The notes beneath the pieces are model-generated. The model did not search any database. It was not told the origin of the DNA and was given only the letters and a program-made list of their open reading frames with translations. The translations under genes were made by a program, and so were the position numbers. This document shows, in pieces, positions 8,361 through 16,899 of a DNA stretch of 64,000 bases; position 1 is the stretch's first letter; each line of letters begins with the position of its first letter. The stretch comes from JBNKLG01 sp050292235 (lineage in GTDB: Bacteria; Pseudomonadota; Gammaproteobacteria; Chromatiales; Chromatiaceae), in assembly GCA_050292235.1 (NCBI GenBank), contig JBNKLG010000004.1, positions 26,382 through 90,381 on the forward strand. The letters run 5' to 3'.

Positions 8361-9617
8361 ATGACTGAACGCCGCCCGCTCATCTTCAACCTGACCCGGT
8401 TGCTGAATCGCTGTACAGCGCAAACAGCCACTGGCATTGACCGGGTGGATTTGCGCCATGCCCGTTATATACTAAATCAGACATCAGATTGCCGGGTATT
8501 TTTTTTGGTGCAAACGCGCAATATCGCCCGTTTAATCCCTCATAGCCAGACCCGCCATCTGCTGGAAAATCTAGAGCGACGCTGGCTGAACAGCCAACCT
8601 GAAGCTCCCTACCTAAGAAAGAGCTGGTTCCGACTGGCCAGAGATTTCAGCCTCTCCTGGTTAAAAGAACACACCAACCAACCTCTGCCCAAGCAACTGA
8701 TAACAGACATTGCCAACAGCGAACAGCGACCCATCTACCTGCACAGTGGCCATGGGAGCACGCGTTATTTGGTATTCCATCAAGCCTTGCAACGCCATTT
8801 AAACGCGAATCTGGTGTTTTATCTGCACGACCTTATTCCCATCGACTACCCCGAATACACCAATCAAGCCAAAGAGTGTCAGCGACACCGGGAACGCATG
8901 CAGACCATGGCCACTACGGGTAGCCTGATCCTAACCAACTCTGAAGACACCCGATCCCGCTTCCTCGCCTACTGCGCCGAGCAGGCCCTGCCGACACCAC
9001 CCACCAAAGTTTTGCCTATCGGAGTAGAAGACCACATTCTTCGTGCAGCACAAGAGCCTCCCCCAGCACTGCCCCAGCGCCTGACACCCAAACTGCGTCC
9101 CCCCTACTTCATCAGCATCGGCACCATCGAGCCCCGGAAAAACCACATGCTACTGTTGCACTTATGGCGCCAACTGGCCACCAAACTTGGTGAAAATTGC
9201 CCACAACTGGTCATATTGGGCAAGCGTGGCTGGCAAAACCATGGGATCTTACAGCTCCTGGATCGCTCACCCTCATTAGCCTCCCATGTGCTCGAAATCA
9301 ACGACGCATCCGATCAGGAGATGATCGCTTTATTGCAACAGGCCCAGGCGCTGCTCTTTCCCAGTTTTGCCGAGGGCTGGGGCATGCCGCTGGCTGAGGC
9401 CTTGGCTTTGGGCACCCCAGCCATTTGCAGTGACATTCCCGCCTTACAAGAGTGCGGCCAAGGTCAGGCGATCTATCTTGACCCCTTGGATGGGCCAAGT
9501 TGGCGAAACACTATTCTTCAGACACTCGAAAACAGCACTGAACCCAAGCCAAACATCAAACCACATACCTGGCATGAGCATATCCAGCAGTTGGACACCC
9601 AGATCACCCAGCTCTGA
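8361..9617 (+). CDS. GT4 family glycosyltransferase
   Basis: A 418-residue GT-B glycosyltransferase predicted to add a sugar to the surface polysaccharide in the cytoplasm. The N-terminus has the TGIDRVDLRHARYIL element seen in a subgroup of GT4 proteins, and the linker region has FYLHDLIPIDYPEY. The C-terminal donor-binding half shows ISIGTIEPRKNHMLLLHLW and the EX7E-type loop FPSFAEGWGMPLAEALALG followed by GTPAICSDIPALQECG. Donor and acceptor are unknown; GDP-mannose is a reasonable guess from the neighbouring manC. It starts 11 bases after manC and is a clear paralogue of the gene at 10471. Confidence 0.9.
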   Translation: MTERRPLIFNLTRLLNRCTAQTATGIDRVDLRHARYILNQTSDCRVFFLVQTRNIARLIPHSQTRHLLENLERRWLNSQPEAPYLRKSWFRLARDFSLSWLKEHTNQPLPKQLITDIANSEQRPIYLHSGHGSTRYLVFHQALQRHLNANLVFYLHDLIPIDYPEYTNQAKECQRHRERMQTMATTGSLILTNSEDTRSRFLAYCAEQALPTPPTKVLPIGVEDHILRAAQEPPPALPQRLTPKLRPPYFISIGTIEPRKNHMLLLHLWRQLATKLGENCPQLVILGKRGWQNHGILQLLDRSPSLASHVLEINDASDQEMIALLQQAQALLFPSFAEGWGMPLAEALALGTPAICSDIPALQECGQGQAIYLDPLDGPSWRNTILQTLENSTEPKPNIKPHTWHEHIQQLDTQITQL

Positions 9618-9663
9618 TGGTTATTTTAGAGCCCCTCTCATTCTCTGATGATAGAGAAAGCAA

Positions 9664-10449
9664 ATGGCCAGTATTCTCACCCATACGAAATCATATCTGC
9701 TCGCTAAGCAATTGCGACAGAGAGACATGATCGACTTTGCCATTATCGGGTTTCCAAAATGCGCAACCAGCTCAATCTACAGAAATCTGGCCGCCTCCAA
9801 CCACATTTCCATGCCCAATACGGAAGTCCCAATCAATGCCTATATCAGAGGGGATATCAACTTCCCAAGCGATTCACTGCTAAAGGGAATAAAAAACCCG
9901 AACTTACCATACAAACCACACCAATGGATGGCCCTCTTCAAAGCAAATCCAAATATTCGCTTCATTATTGGACTGAGAAACCCAGCCGAATGGCTGTATT
10001 CTTTCTATCAATACAGAAAAAATGAAATCTTATCAAACAGGGAATGGCTATCCAATCACATCAAACATAATCCTAAAATCAGTGAGATTTCATTTGGCGA
10101 TATTGTTTATAATAACCAAGAGTTATTTGGCGCATCATTAGAACATGGCAAGTTTGTAAAATGGCTAACCCCCATTGCCAAGATAGTTCCTAAAGACCAT
10201 GTTTTTTTATATTTTGTTGAGGCATTGGAGAGAAATCCCAATCTTATCTACAATGACTTATCCAAGTTCCTAAGCATCGAATACAGAAATGCCAGTTTTA
10301 TAGAAACAAACAGAAACTCATCCATCCATAAAACGAGGGATATTTATCAAGCAGAGCTAGAATATTTGAATCAACACTATCAAGAATGGAACGAGAGATT
10401 AAACGAACTTATCCTAAGCAAATGGAGAATCACCAATAAATGGTGGTAA
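9664..10449 (+). CDS. Sulfotransferase domain protein
   Basis: A 261-residue protein predicted to move sulfate from PAPS to a glycan. The 5'-phosphosulfate-binding loop is IIGFPKCATSSIYRNLA (residues ~27-43), and the 3'-phosphate-binding element FIIGLRNPAEWLYSFYQYR follows at ~100-118; both are diagnostic of the sulfotransferase fold. It is clearly richer in A+T than manC and the flanking glycosyltransferases, and it separates two paralogous GT4 genes, which suggests it was acquired separately. There is no signal peptide, so it acts in the cytoplasm before export. The sugar modified cannot be told. Confidence 0.88.
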   Translation: MASILTHTKSYLLAKQLRQRDMIDFAIIGFPKCATSSIYRNLAASNHISMPNTEVPINAYIRGDINFPSDSLLKGIKNPNLPYKPHQWMALFKANPNIRFIIGLRNPAEWLYSFYQYRKNEILSNREWLSNHIKHNPKISEISFGDIVYNNQELFGASLEHGKFVKWLTPIAKIVPKDHVFLYFVEALERNPNLIYNDLSKFLSIEYRNASFIETNRNSSIHKTRDIYQAELEYLNQHYQEWNERLNELILSKWRITNKWW

Positions 10450-10470
10450 ATCCAAAGCAGAGCCCCCACT

Positions 10471-11754
10471 ATGCCGACATCTCCCAAACGCCCCATTCTC
10501 TTCAATCTAACCCACCTGGAAGACAACTGTGGACACCCCACGCCAACCGGCATTGATCGCGTAGCACTACAACAGGGACGCGCCATCATGGCCATGTCCA
10601 CTAACAGACCAGTGCTATATACACGACAATTCCACAATGGCCTTGAGTGGATCAATCCACACAAGGCCATTGCACTGATCCACAACCTTGAAAACCGGTG
10701 GCTCGGCCACATAGAAACACTGAACAAGCCGAAGAAACCAAAACACCCACTAACCCGTGCCCACAAGCACATCAAAGCCTTCTTGACCGAAAAATATCTT
10801 CCTTTGCTGGATAAAAAATTAAGGCATGCCTTAAATACCTTGCCGCCCCCCATCTACCTCAATAGTTCACCTCAGGGACTACACCATTTCAGAATTCACC
10901 AAGAACTGGCCCAGCACTACCAAGCTGACCTTCTGTTCTACTTACATGATCTCATCCCTATCGACTACCCAGAGTACAGTGCATCCACTGCAGAAATGCA
11001 CCATAAACGTCTCATTACCATGGCCAACACGGCCCGATGTATTTTGACCAATTCCCAATATGTCGAAGCCCGTTTTATCCGCTATTGCCAAGAAAATGGT
11101 TTAAGAGTCCCCCCCACCAGCGTCCTACATATCGGCATCGAAAATGCCTATCTCTCTCCCAAATATCGGACTTGCCAAACCTTGCCCTGGCCATACCGGA
11201 AACGTATCCAAAAGCGACCTTATTTCATCATGGTTGGTACTTTGGAACCGCGCAAAAATCATTTGCTACTGTTGCAAATCTGGCGCCATCTGGGAAAGTC
11301 GTTGGGCGATCGCTGCCCAATGCTGGTATTGGTGGGAAAACGAGGTTGGAAAAATCAGCATATTGTCGATCTCATCGAGCAATCGCCCGGACTCAAGCCT
11401 CATGTAGTCGAGATCCGGGATGCAACAGATCAAGATACGATCGCCCTCACCCGGGGTGCCCTGGCCGCACTCTTCCCTAGTTTTGAGGAAGGCTGGGGCA
11501 TCCCTGTTGTAGAAGCTCTAACGCTTGGCATACCGGTGATCTGCTCCGATATCCCCCCACTCCGTGAAGCCAGCCAGGGTCAAGCACTATACCTAGACCC
11601 TCTGGATGGCCCAGGCTGGCAGAAAGCAATTTTGCATCGACTGAAGCAGCCCCATCCACCTATCCACTTCGCACCACCAAGCTGGCAGGCACACGCCACC
11701 AAATTAGCAGAGATCATTCACCAGTTGGATGGAGAGGCGGCAACCACCGCCTAA
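10471..11754 (+). CDS. GT4 family glycosyltransferase (paralogue of the gene at 8361)
   Basis: A 427-residue GT-B transferase. It shares with the gene at 8361 the N-terminal FNLTHLEDNCGHPTPTGIDR pattern, FYLHDLIPIDYPEYSAS, VGTLEPRKNHLLLLQIWRHL and FPSFEEGWGIPVVEALTLG, and it ends with the same SDIPPLREASQGQALYLDPL arrangement. The two probably arose by duplication and now make different linkages. Its 3' end overlaps the convergent GT2 gene by 41 bases. Donor and acceptor are unknown. Confidence 0.9.
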   Translation: MPTSPKRPILFNLTHLEDNCGHPTPTGIDRVALQQGRAIMAMSTNRPVLYTRQFHNGLEWINPHKAIALIHNLENRWLGHIETLNKPKKPKHPLTRAHKHIKAFLTEKYLPLLDKKLRHALNTLPPPIYLNSSPQGLHHFRIHQELAQHYQADLLFYLHDLIPIDYPEYSASTAEMHHKRLITMANTARCILTNSQYVEARFIRYCQENGLRVPPTSVLHIGIENAYLSPKYRTCQTLPWPYRKRIQKRPYFIMVGTLEPRKNHLLLLQIWRHLGKSLGDRCPMLVLVGKRGWKNQHIVDLIEQSPGLKPHVVEIRDATDQDTIALTRGALAALFPSFEEGWGIPVVEALTLGIPVICSDIPPLREASQGQALYLDPLDGPGWQKAILHRLKQPHPPIHFAPPSWQAHATKLAEIIHQLDGEAATTA

Positions 11755-12712
11755 ACGGCCATACGCCCTTTTTGATCAACCAATAGCGGACGATATTGAG
11801 CACGCGATAGACATTTCCTCTGTCAGTTGCCTGAAGCAAAGGATGAGTAGCCAATAGCGCCAGCCCCTGCCGAACATCCGACTCAACCAACCAAGATTGC
11901 ATGTCGCGCAAGGTCTCCAGTAAATGATCCCGTTTTTGATTCGGACTATCGCCCTCTTCTTGCTGTAGATACTCATAGAAAAAATTGCGCCACCAGCGAA
12001 AAGGGGATACACCAAGATAACGATGGACCACCTCCGCCCCCTCTATGGCGACGGTGCGACGCATGCGCAACGTGATGCAGGCGTCATGCAAACGAGTACA
12101 CGCCTGATAAGCATCCACAAAGCCAATCCGGCCCGGAAAATGGGAAAAAGCACGCACCCAGTATTCAAAATCAAAGGCAGTCTTCAAACTTTCATCCAGA
12201 CCACCCAATCTCTCATACAACTCACGACGAAAAAACACCGTCGGCTGGCAAATGAAACAACCCTGAGCAAAGGCATCAATGGGTGTCATTGCACCTCGAG
12301 TCGGATAATCCTCCAAATAAACACCAGAGGCATCGACATGACGACCATGTCCGTAGATCATGACCAAATCTTGATCTGCCTCCCATAGCGCCAAAACTCT
12401 CGATAAGGCACCGGGTTCGTAAAGATCATCAGAATTTAACCAGCCAATAATCTTGCCTTGAGTTTCTCCCAATGCCTGATTCAGTGCATCAGCCGGTCCC
12501 TTGTCTTGGCGAGAAAACCAACGCACACGTTTATCCCGTGCTGCATAATCATGCAGAATATCCAGCGTCCCGTCTGTCGAAGCACCATCGGCGACGATCA
12601 ATTCCAGATCTGCAACAGATTGTCCCAACACGCTATCCATGGCTGCAGGAAGATAACTCGCCTGATTCAGCGAGGGCATGATGATAGAAAAGCAGGGCAG
12701 GTTATTCGACAT
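11714..12712 (-). CDS. GT2 family glycosyltransferase (WcaA-like)
   Basis: A 332-residue GT-A transferase. The fold starts with FSIIMPSLNQASYLPAAMDS, has the nucleotide-binding LELIVADGASTDGTLDIL, and the metal-binding acidic motif in IIGWLNSDDLYEPGAL (SDD). ICQPTVFFRRELYERLGGLD and FDFEYWVRAF are typical of this family in O-antigen and capsule clusters. It lies 29 bases downstream of fcl, so it probably belongs to the gmd-fcl transcript. Donor and acceptor are unknown; its position suggests fucose or mannose, by inference only. Confidence 0.9.
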   Translation of the reverse strand: MSNNLPCFSIIMPSLNQASYLPAAMDSVLGQSVADLELIVADGASTDGTLDILHDYAARDKRVRWFSRQDKGPADALNQALGETQGKIIGWLNSDDLYEPGALSRVLALWEADQDLVMIYGHGRHVDASGVYLEDYPTRGAMTPIDAFAQGCFICQPTVFFRRELYERLGGLDESLKTAFDFEYWVRAFSHFPGRIGFVDAYQACTRLHDACITLRMRRTVAIEGAEVVHRYLGVSPFRWWRNFFYEYLQQEEGDSPNQKRDHLLETLRDMQSWLVESDVRQGLALLATHPLLQATDRGNVYRVLNIVRYWLIKKGVWPFRRWLPPLHPTGE

Positions 12713-12741
12713 TGGACCATCTCACCTGATCACAATAGCAA

Positions 12742-13707
12742 TCAGCTTCGAAAATTGGACTGATTAGCAAGAAACCACTCGTAGGCCTGCCGAAGCCCCC
12801 CCTCCAGTTCAACATTTGCCCGCCAACCAAGAGCATTAAGACGGGAGACATCCATGAGTTTTCGGGGTATACCATCAGGCCTCGTGGCATCAAATATCAG
12901 TTTTCCTTGAAAACCCGTAACCTTGGCAATAACTTCGGCCAGCTGACGAATACTGACCTCCTCCCCCGTACCGACGTTGATATGCGACAACATGGGCCGG
13001 GTATTGGCCTGATAAACGGCATCATCCAGCTCCATCAAGAAGATACTGGCAGCAGCCATGTCGTCCACATGCAGGAATTCCCGCTTTGGCATACCACTCC
13101 CCCAAATAACCACTTCTTCCGCGCCAGACTGAACCACCTCGTGAAAACGTCGCAGCAGAGCCGGAATGACGTGTGAATTTTCGGGATGAAAATTATCGTT
13201 GGGCCCATAAAGATTGGTGGGCATCACACTGCGATAATCACGGCCATATTGGCGATTGTAGCTTTCGCACAGTTTGATGCCTGCGATCTTGGCAATAGCG
13301 TAGGGCTCGTTGGTCGATTCCAACTCCCCAGTTAACAAGGCCTCCTCACGCATAGGTTGAGGCACTGCACGCGGATAGATGCAGGAAGAACCCAGGAACA
13401 TGAGCTTCTGCACACCGCTGAGATGCGCGGCATGAATGATATTGGCCTCAATCATCAGGTTTTGATAGATGAACTCGACCGGATAGGTGTTATTGGCATG
13501 AATACCCCCCACCTTCGCAGCGGCAAGATAGACTTGATCAAAGCGATGCTGCTGAAAATAGTCTTGCACCTGAGCCTGGCGTACAAGATCCAGCTCATCA
13601 CGTGCAGCAGTGATCACCGTCAGATCATCTCGATCTCGTAGCTGGCGAAAAATAGCAGAGCCAACCATGCCACGATGGCCGGCAAGAAATACACGTTGCA
13701 CTGACAT
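12742..13707 (-). CDS. fcl: GDP-L-fucose synthase
   Basis: Epimerises and reduces GDP-4-keto-6-deoxymannose to GDP-L-fucose. The protein is 321 residues, equal to E. coli Fcl/WcaG. It begins VQRVFLAGHRGMVGSAIFRQ, has the family motif LGSSCIYPRAVPQPM, the catalytic Tyr/Lys in EPYAIAKIAGIKLCESYN, and MPTNLYGPNDNFHPENSHVI. The start at 13707 gives the family N-terminus; the frame is open further upstream but that part is not family-like. It follows gmd after 73 bases. Confidence 0.97.
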   Translation of the reverse strand: MSVQRVFLAGHRGMVGSAIFRQLRDRDDLTVITAARDELDLVRQAQVQDYFQQHRFDQVYLAAAKVGGIHANNTYPVEFIYQNLMIEANIIHAAHLSGVQKLMFLGSSCIYPRAVPQPMREEALLTGELESTNEPYAIAKIAGIKLCESYNRQYGRDYRSVMPTNLYGPNDNFHPENSHVIPALLRRFHEVVQSGAEEVVIWGSGMPKREFLHVDDMAAASIFLMELDDAVYQANTRPMLSHINVGTGEEVSIRQLAEVIAKVTGFQGKLIFDATRPDGIPRKLMDVSRLNALGWRANVELEGGLRQAYEWFLANQSNFRS

Positions 13708-13780
13708 ACCCCCTAACTCTATGAAGATCAAACCCTCGCCAGCAAGAACAACCAACGACGGAAACACGGTCGATTTTCTG

Positions 13781-14899
13781 CTAATTTTCCACAGAAAGTG
13801 GCACCTCATGCCCATGTGCCTTAAGAAAGGCATGCCGCTGAGCCACTTTAAGGTCTTCTGCCACCATCTCCGCACACATCTGCTGCACGCTAATCTCAGG
13901 CACCCAACCAAGCCTCTCTTTCGCTTTGGAGGGGTCGCCCAATAGAGTTTCAACCTCGGTGGGACGAAAATATCGAGGATCAACGGCTACAATGATGTCT
14001 CCCACCTTGAGAGCTGGTGCCTTATCGCCCTCAATCGAGACGACAACACCCTTTTCGTCCAAACCCTCTCCTTCAAAACGAAGAGTCAGACCAAGCTCGA
14101 TGGCACTCCACGCAATAAACTGTCTAACAGAATGCTGGACACCGGTTGCTATAACAAAATCCTCAGGGGCATCCTGTTGCAACATCAGCCATTGCATGCG
14201 CACATAGTCTTTAGCATGTCCCCAGTCTCGCATAGCATTCATATTGCCCATAAAAAGACATTTCTCCAGTCCTTGAGCAATATTTGATAAACCACGAGTA
14301 ATCTTACGGGTAACAAAGGTTTCTCCCCGGCGAGGAGATTCGTGGTTAAAAAGAATGCCATTACAAGCATACATACCATACGCTTCGCGATAGTTAACCG
14401 TAATCCAATAGGAATACAGCTTTGCAGCAGCATAGGGTGAACGTGGATAAAAGGGGGTGGACTCTTTCTGAGGCACTTCTTGCACCAACCCAAAAAGCTC
14501 TGAGGTCGAAGCTTGATAAAACCGGGTTTTTTTCTCTAAACCTAGAATGCGAATTGCTTCCAAAATCCGCAAAGTGCCTATCGCCACGACATCTGCGGTG
14601 TTTTCTGGTGATTCAAAACTGACGGCAACATGTGACTGGGCTCCAAGGTTATATACCTCATCCGGCTGCACCTGCTGGAGGATCCGAACAAGGTTAGAGG
14701 TATCCGTCAGATCACCATAATGTAGAATAAAGTGACGGTTATCGATGTGTGGATCCTCATAGAGATGATCCACACGCTGAGTATTAAAGGATGAGGCACG
14801 ACGCTTGATACCGTGAACCTCATAGCCCTTTTCGAGCAGCAATTCAGCCAAATAGGAACCATCCTGACCGGTAACGCCTGTAATCAAAGCCTTTTTCAT
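13781..14899 (-). CDS. gmd: GDP-mannose 4,6-dehydratase
   Basis: Dehydrates GDP-mannose to GDP-4-keto-6-deoxy-D-mannose, the precursor for fucose via Fcl. The 372-residue extended SDR shows ALITGVTGQDGSYLAELLLE at residues 4-23, then GIKRRASSFNTQRVDHLY, the STSELFGLVQEVPQKE active-site segment, and YxxxK in YAAAKLYSYWITVNYRE. With manB and manC it completes the route from mannose-6-phosphate to GDP-fucose within this window. Confidence 0.97.
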   Translation of the reverse strand: MKKALITGVTGQDGSYLAELLLEKGYEVHGIKRRASSFNTQRVDHLYEDPHIDNRHFILHYGDLTDTSNLVRILQQVQPDEVYNLGAQSHVAVSFESPENTADVVAIGTLRILEAIRILGLEKKTRFYQASTSELFGLVQEVPQKESTPFYPRSPYAAAKLYSYWITVNYREAYGMYACNGILFNHESPRRGETFVTRKITRGLSNIAQGLEKCLFMGNMNAMRDWGHAKDYVRMQWLMLQQDAPEDFVIATGVQHSVRQFIAWSAIELGLTLRFEGEGLDEKGVVVSIEGDKAPALKVGDIIVAVDPRYFRPTEVETLLGDPSKAKERLGWVPEISVQQMCAEMVAEDLKVAQRHAFLKAHGHEVPLSVEN

Positions 14900-14985
14900 A
14901 ATAAACTCAAACTTACTATTTTAAAAAATCGCATACTTACCACAGTAAAATTTATCTCGACTGTGACCAATGCTGCAAGATCACC

Positions 14986-15428
14986 CTATCTTTCCATCCC
15001 TTCCACGGCTTCACGATACACATTCAAATGACGTCGAACTGACTTGACTGGATCGTGAAATGACGCGGCCGTTTGCCGACAGGCCAATCCCCGACGCCAA
15101 ACCACTGGTAAGTCCGCAGTCAGTGCCCATTCAATGCCTTTTGCAAAATCCGCCACATCCAAATAACTCGCCAAATAACCTGTGACTTTATGCTGCACAA
15201 GTTCCGGCACATGCCCAACGGGAAAAGCAATCACTGGCGTCCCACACAACATGGCCTCTCCAACTGTAAGCGGTACATTATCTTCTCTTGATGGAAACAG
15301 AAAAGCATCAACTGCCGAATAAGCCAAAGCCAATCGTTTATCATCTGACATATACCCAAGCGCATGCACGGGCAATGGCAGTGAAATTTTGAATTACCAA
15401 AGACAATGCGAACAAAGTGAGTGTCCTG
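14986..15428 (-). pseudogene. GT4 glycosyltransferase remnant, C-terminal part with frameshift
   Basis: The frame from about 15375 encodes the C-terminal half of a GT-B transferase: VHALGYMSDDKRLALAYSAV, FLFPSREDNVPLTVGEAMLCG, TPVIAFPVGHVPELV, GYLASYLDVADFAKGI. It has no proper start and an in-frame TAA lies just upstream. Immediately upstream in another frame is QDTHFVRIVFGNSK, which is the strand expected directly before the VHALGYM element. The coding sequence is therefore interrupted by a frameshift near 15385, and it is truncated at a stop at 15429-15431, only 37 bases from the next gene. The whole N-terminal domain is missing. It is a decayed transferase and probably non-functional. Confidence 0.75.
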
Positions 15429-15467
15429 TTATTGCACAGCTTTCATTACATAACCCCAAGAAAACAA

Positions 15468-16829
15468 TCAACCCAATTTGCAGACCTGCCTGACATAATC
15501 GATGAGGTCAGCACTTTGCGCAAACCAGACCTCGTCTCTTCTCGGCAATTGCTGGTAACCCCACGCAGCATGAACGAAATGCATGTTTGCCCGTTTTGCG
15601 GCCACGCGATCCACATCCATATCTCCAATATATATACTGGATGAGGGATCGGCACCAACCGTGCAGCATGCGTGCAATAGAGAATCCGGCGCGGGCTTAC
15701 CTCGATGGGAAGGTATATCTTCGGGCGTAACCAACAAGTCCAGCAGGGATTCGCCAAAAAACCGACTTACCAACTCCAACGCTCTCTCCCTTGGCTTGGA
15801 AGTCACAATCGTGATCTTGCGCTCGGCCGCCCTCAAGTCGGAAAGCAACTGCGGCATACCTTCTACAACTTCCACCTTATCCTGATAACGAGTCGAGTAA
15901 TCAACGTACAAACGGTAGGCATCCGCTTGCAAGCGCTCCGGCACTCCAATTTCGATCAAAATCTGTTTAAGTGGGATTCCAACATGCTTTTTGTACTCTG
16001 AAAAAGGAATTTCCATCGATAGTTCCTTACATACGTCCCCCCAAGTGGAACGCATTGCCTCCAGACTATCGATCAAAACACCATCAAAATCGAATGACAC
16101 GTGCAGCACTTCGGCTGGCATACCCGATGATTGCGCCAGCCCGACAAAAAAGTCGAAATCCTCGACTCCTCCCGGCGGCACAGCGTCAACATAATCCAAC
16201 ATATACTTTGCATATACAAAGTCACTCGGGTAATCGATATCGATAGACTCTCTTCTATCAACCTCGATCATTTTTGGCTTGGAACCAATTCTTGTACCCC
16301 TGTTCTGATATGACTCTCTCAGGAATACATAAAACCCACTGGTTTCCATATACACAGAACTCAAGCCCTGTGTTTGCGCCATATTCAGGGGATCGTAGTT
16401 GATAGGTTGATCCTGGAACCATGCATACTTGCTATGTTTCTCCACGGAAAATGCGCTATCGTATTCACCACTCAGTACAGCATCTATTCCTTCCACTATG
16501 CTACTTGCCGCGATAAACGGTGAGGTTGGATGGCAGATAATAATAATATCGTAATCTTTGAGCGCGTTGACGGCATAGCCGAATAGTTCATTACCGAGTA
16601 TATCGTCCCCATCCAGGTATGCCGGCCGGGGAAGTAATTCGATTTTTTCGTTCAAAAGAGACATCACCTGTTTTTGACTTGTGTAGCAAAAAACATGGTC
16701 AATCTCTTCTATTTGAGAAAGTGTTTCAAATATATAGTGGCTCAGAGGTGCACCGCCCAGGTTCAAGAAATTCTTGTTGGGCAACCGTCTGGATTTCAAC
16801 TTCACCGGGACAATAGCTGCAATCTTCAT
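15468..16829 (-). CDS. NeuA-like cytidylyltransferase fused to a HAD phosphatase
   Basis: A 453-residue two-domain protein. Residues 1-~230 resemble acylneuraminate (CMP-nonulosonate) cytidylyltransferases: AAIVPVKLKSRRLPNKNFLN, GGAPLSHYIFETL, and IIICHPTSPFIAASSIVEGI. Residues ~245-453 form a HAD-IA hydrolase with FDFDGVLIDSLEAMRSTWGD (nucleophile Asp and second Asp), VTSKPRERALELV, KPAPDSLLHA and the metal-binding YIGDMDVDRVAAK. Such fusions could dephosphorylate and then activate a nonulosonic acid, but a different CMP or CDP sugar cannot be excluded. The start at 16829 gives the family N-terminus. No NeuB or NeuC-like gene is seen in this window. Confidence 0.82.
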   Translation of the reverse strand: MKIAAIVPVKLKSRRLPNKNFLNLGGAPLSHYIFETLSQIEEIDHVFCYTSQKQVMSLLNEKIELLPRPAYLDGDDILGNELFGYAVNALKDYDIIIICHPTSPFIAASSIVEGIDAVLSGEYDSAFSVEKHSKYAWFQDQPINYDPLNMAQTQGLSSVYMETSGFYVFLRESYQNRGTRIGSKPKMIEVDRRESIDIDYPSDFVYAKYMLDYVDAVPPGGVEDFDFFVGLAQSSGMPAEVLHVSFDFDGVLIDSLEAMRSTWGDVCKELSMEIPFSEYKKHVGIPLKQILIEIGVPERLQADAYRLYVDYSTRYQDKVEVVEGMPQLLSDLRAAERKITIVTSKPRERALELVSRFFGESLLDLLVTPEDIPSHRGKPAPDSLLHACCTVGADPSSSIYIGDMDVDRVAAKRANMHFVHAAWGYQQLPRRDEVWFAQSADLIDYVRQVCKLG

Positions 16830-16899
16830 AACAAACTCCAAATTTCCTATCCAGTGCACGACCGGCACAAACGCCGTTTGAATACATCCCCGATATAAA

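Noticed and set aside
15417..15644. Plus-strand 75-codon frame (MSVLLLHSFHYITPRK...).
   Set aside because: It is antisense to the HAD domain of the NeuA-like fusion and has no family-like features.
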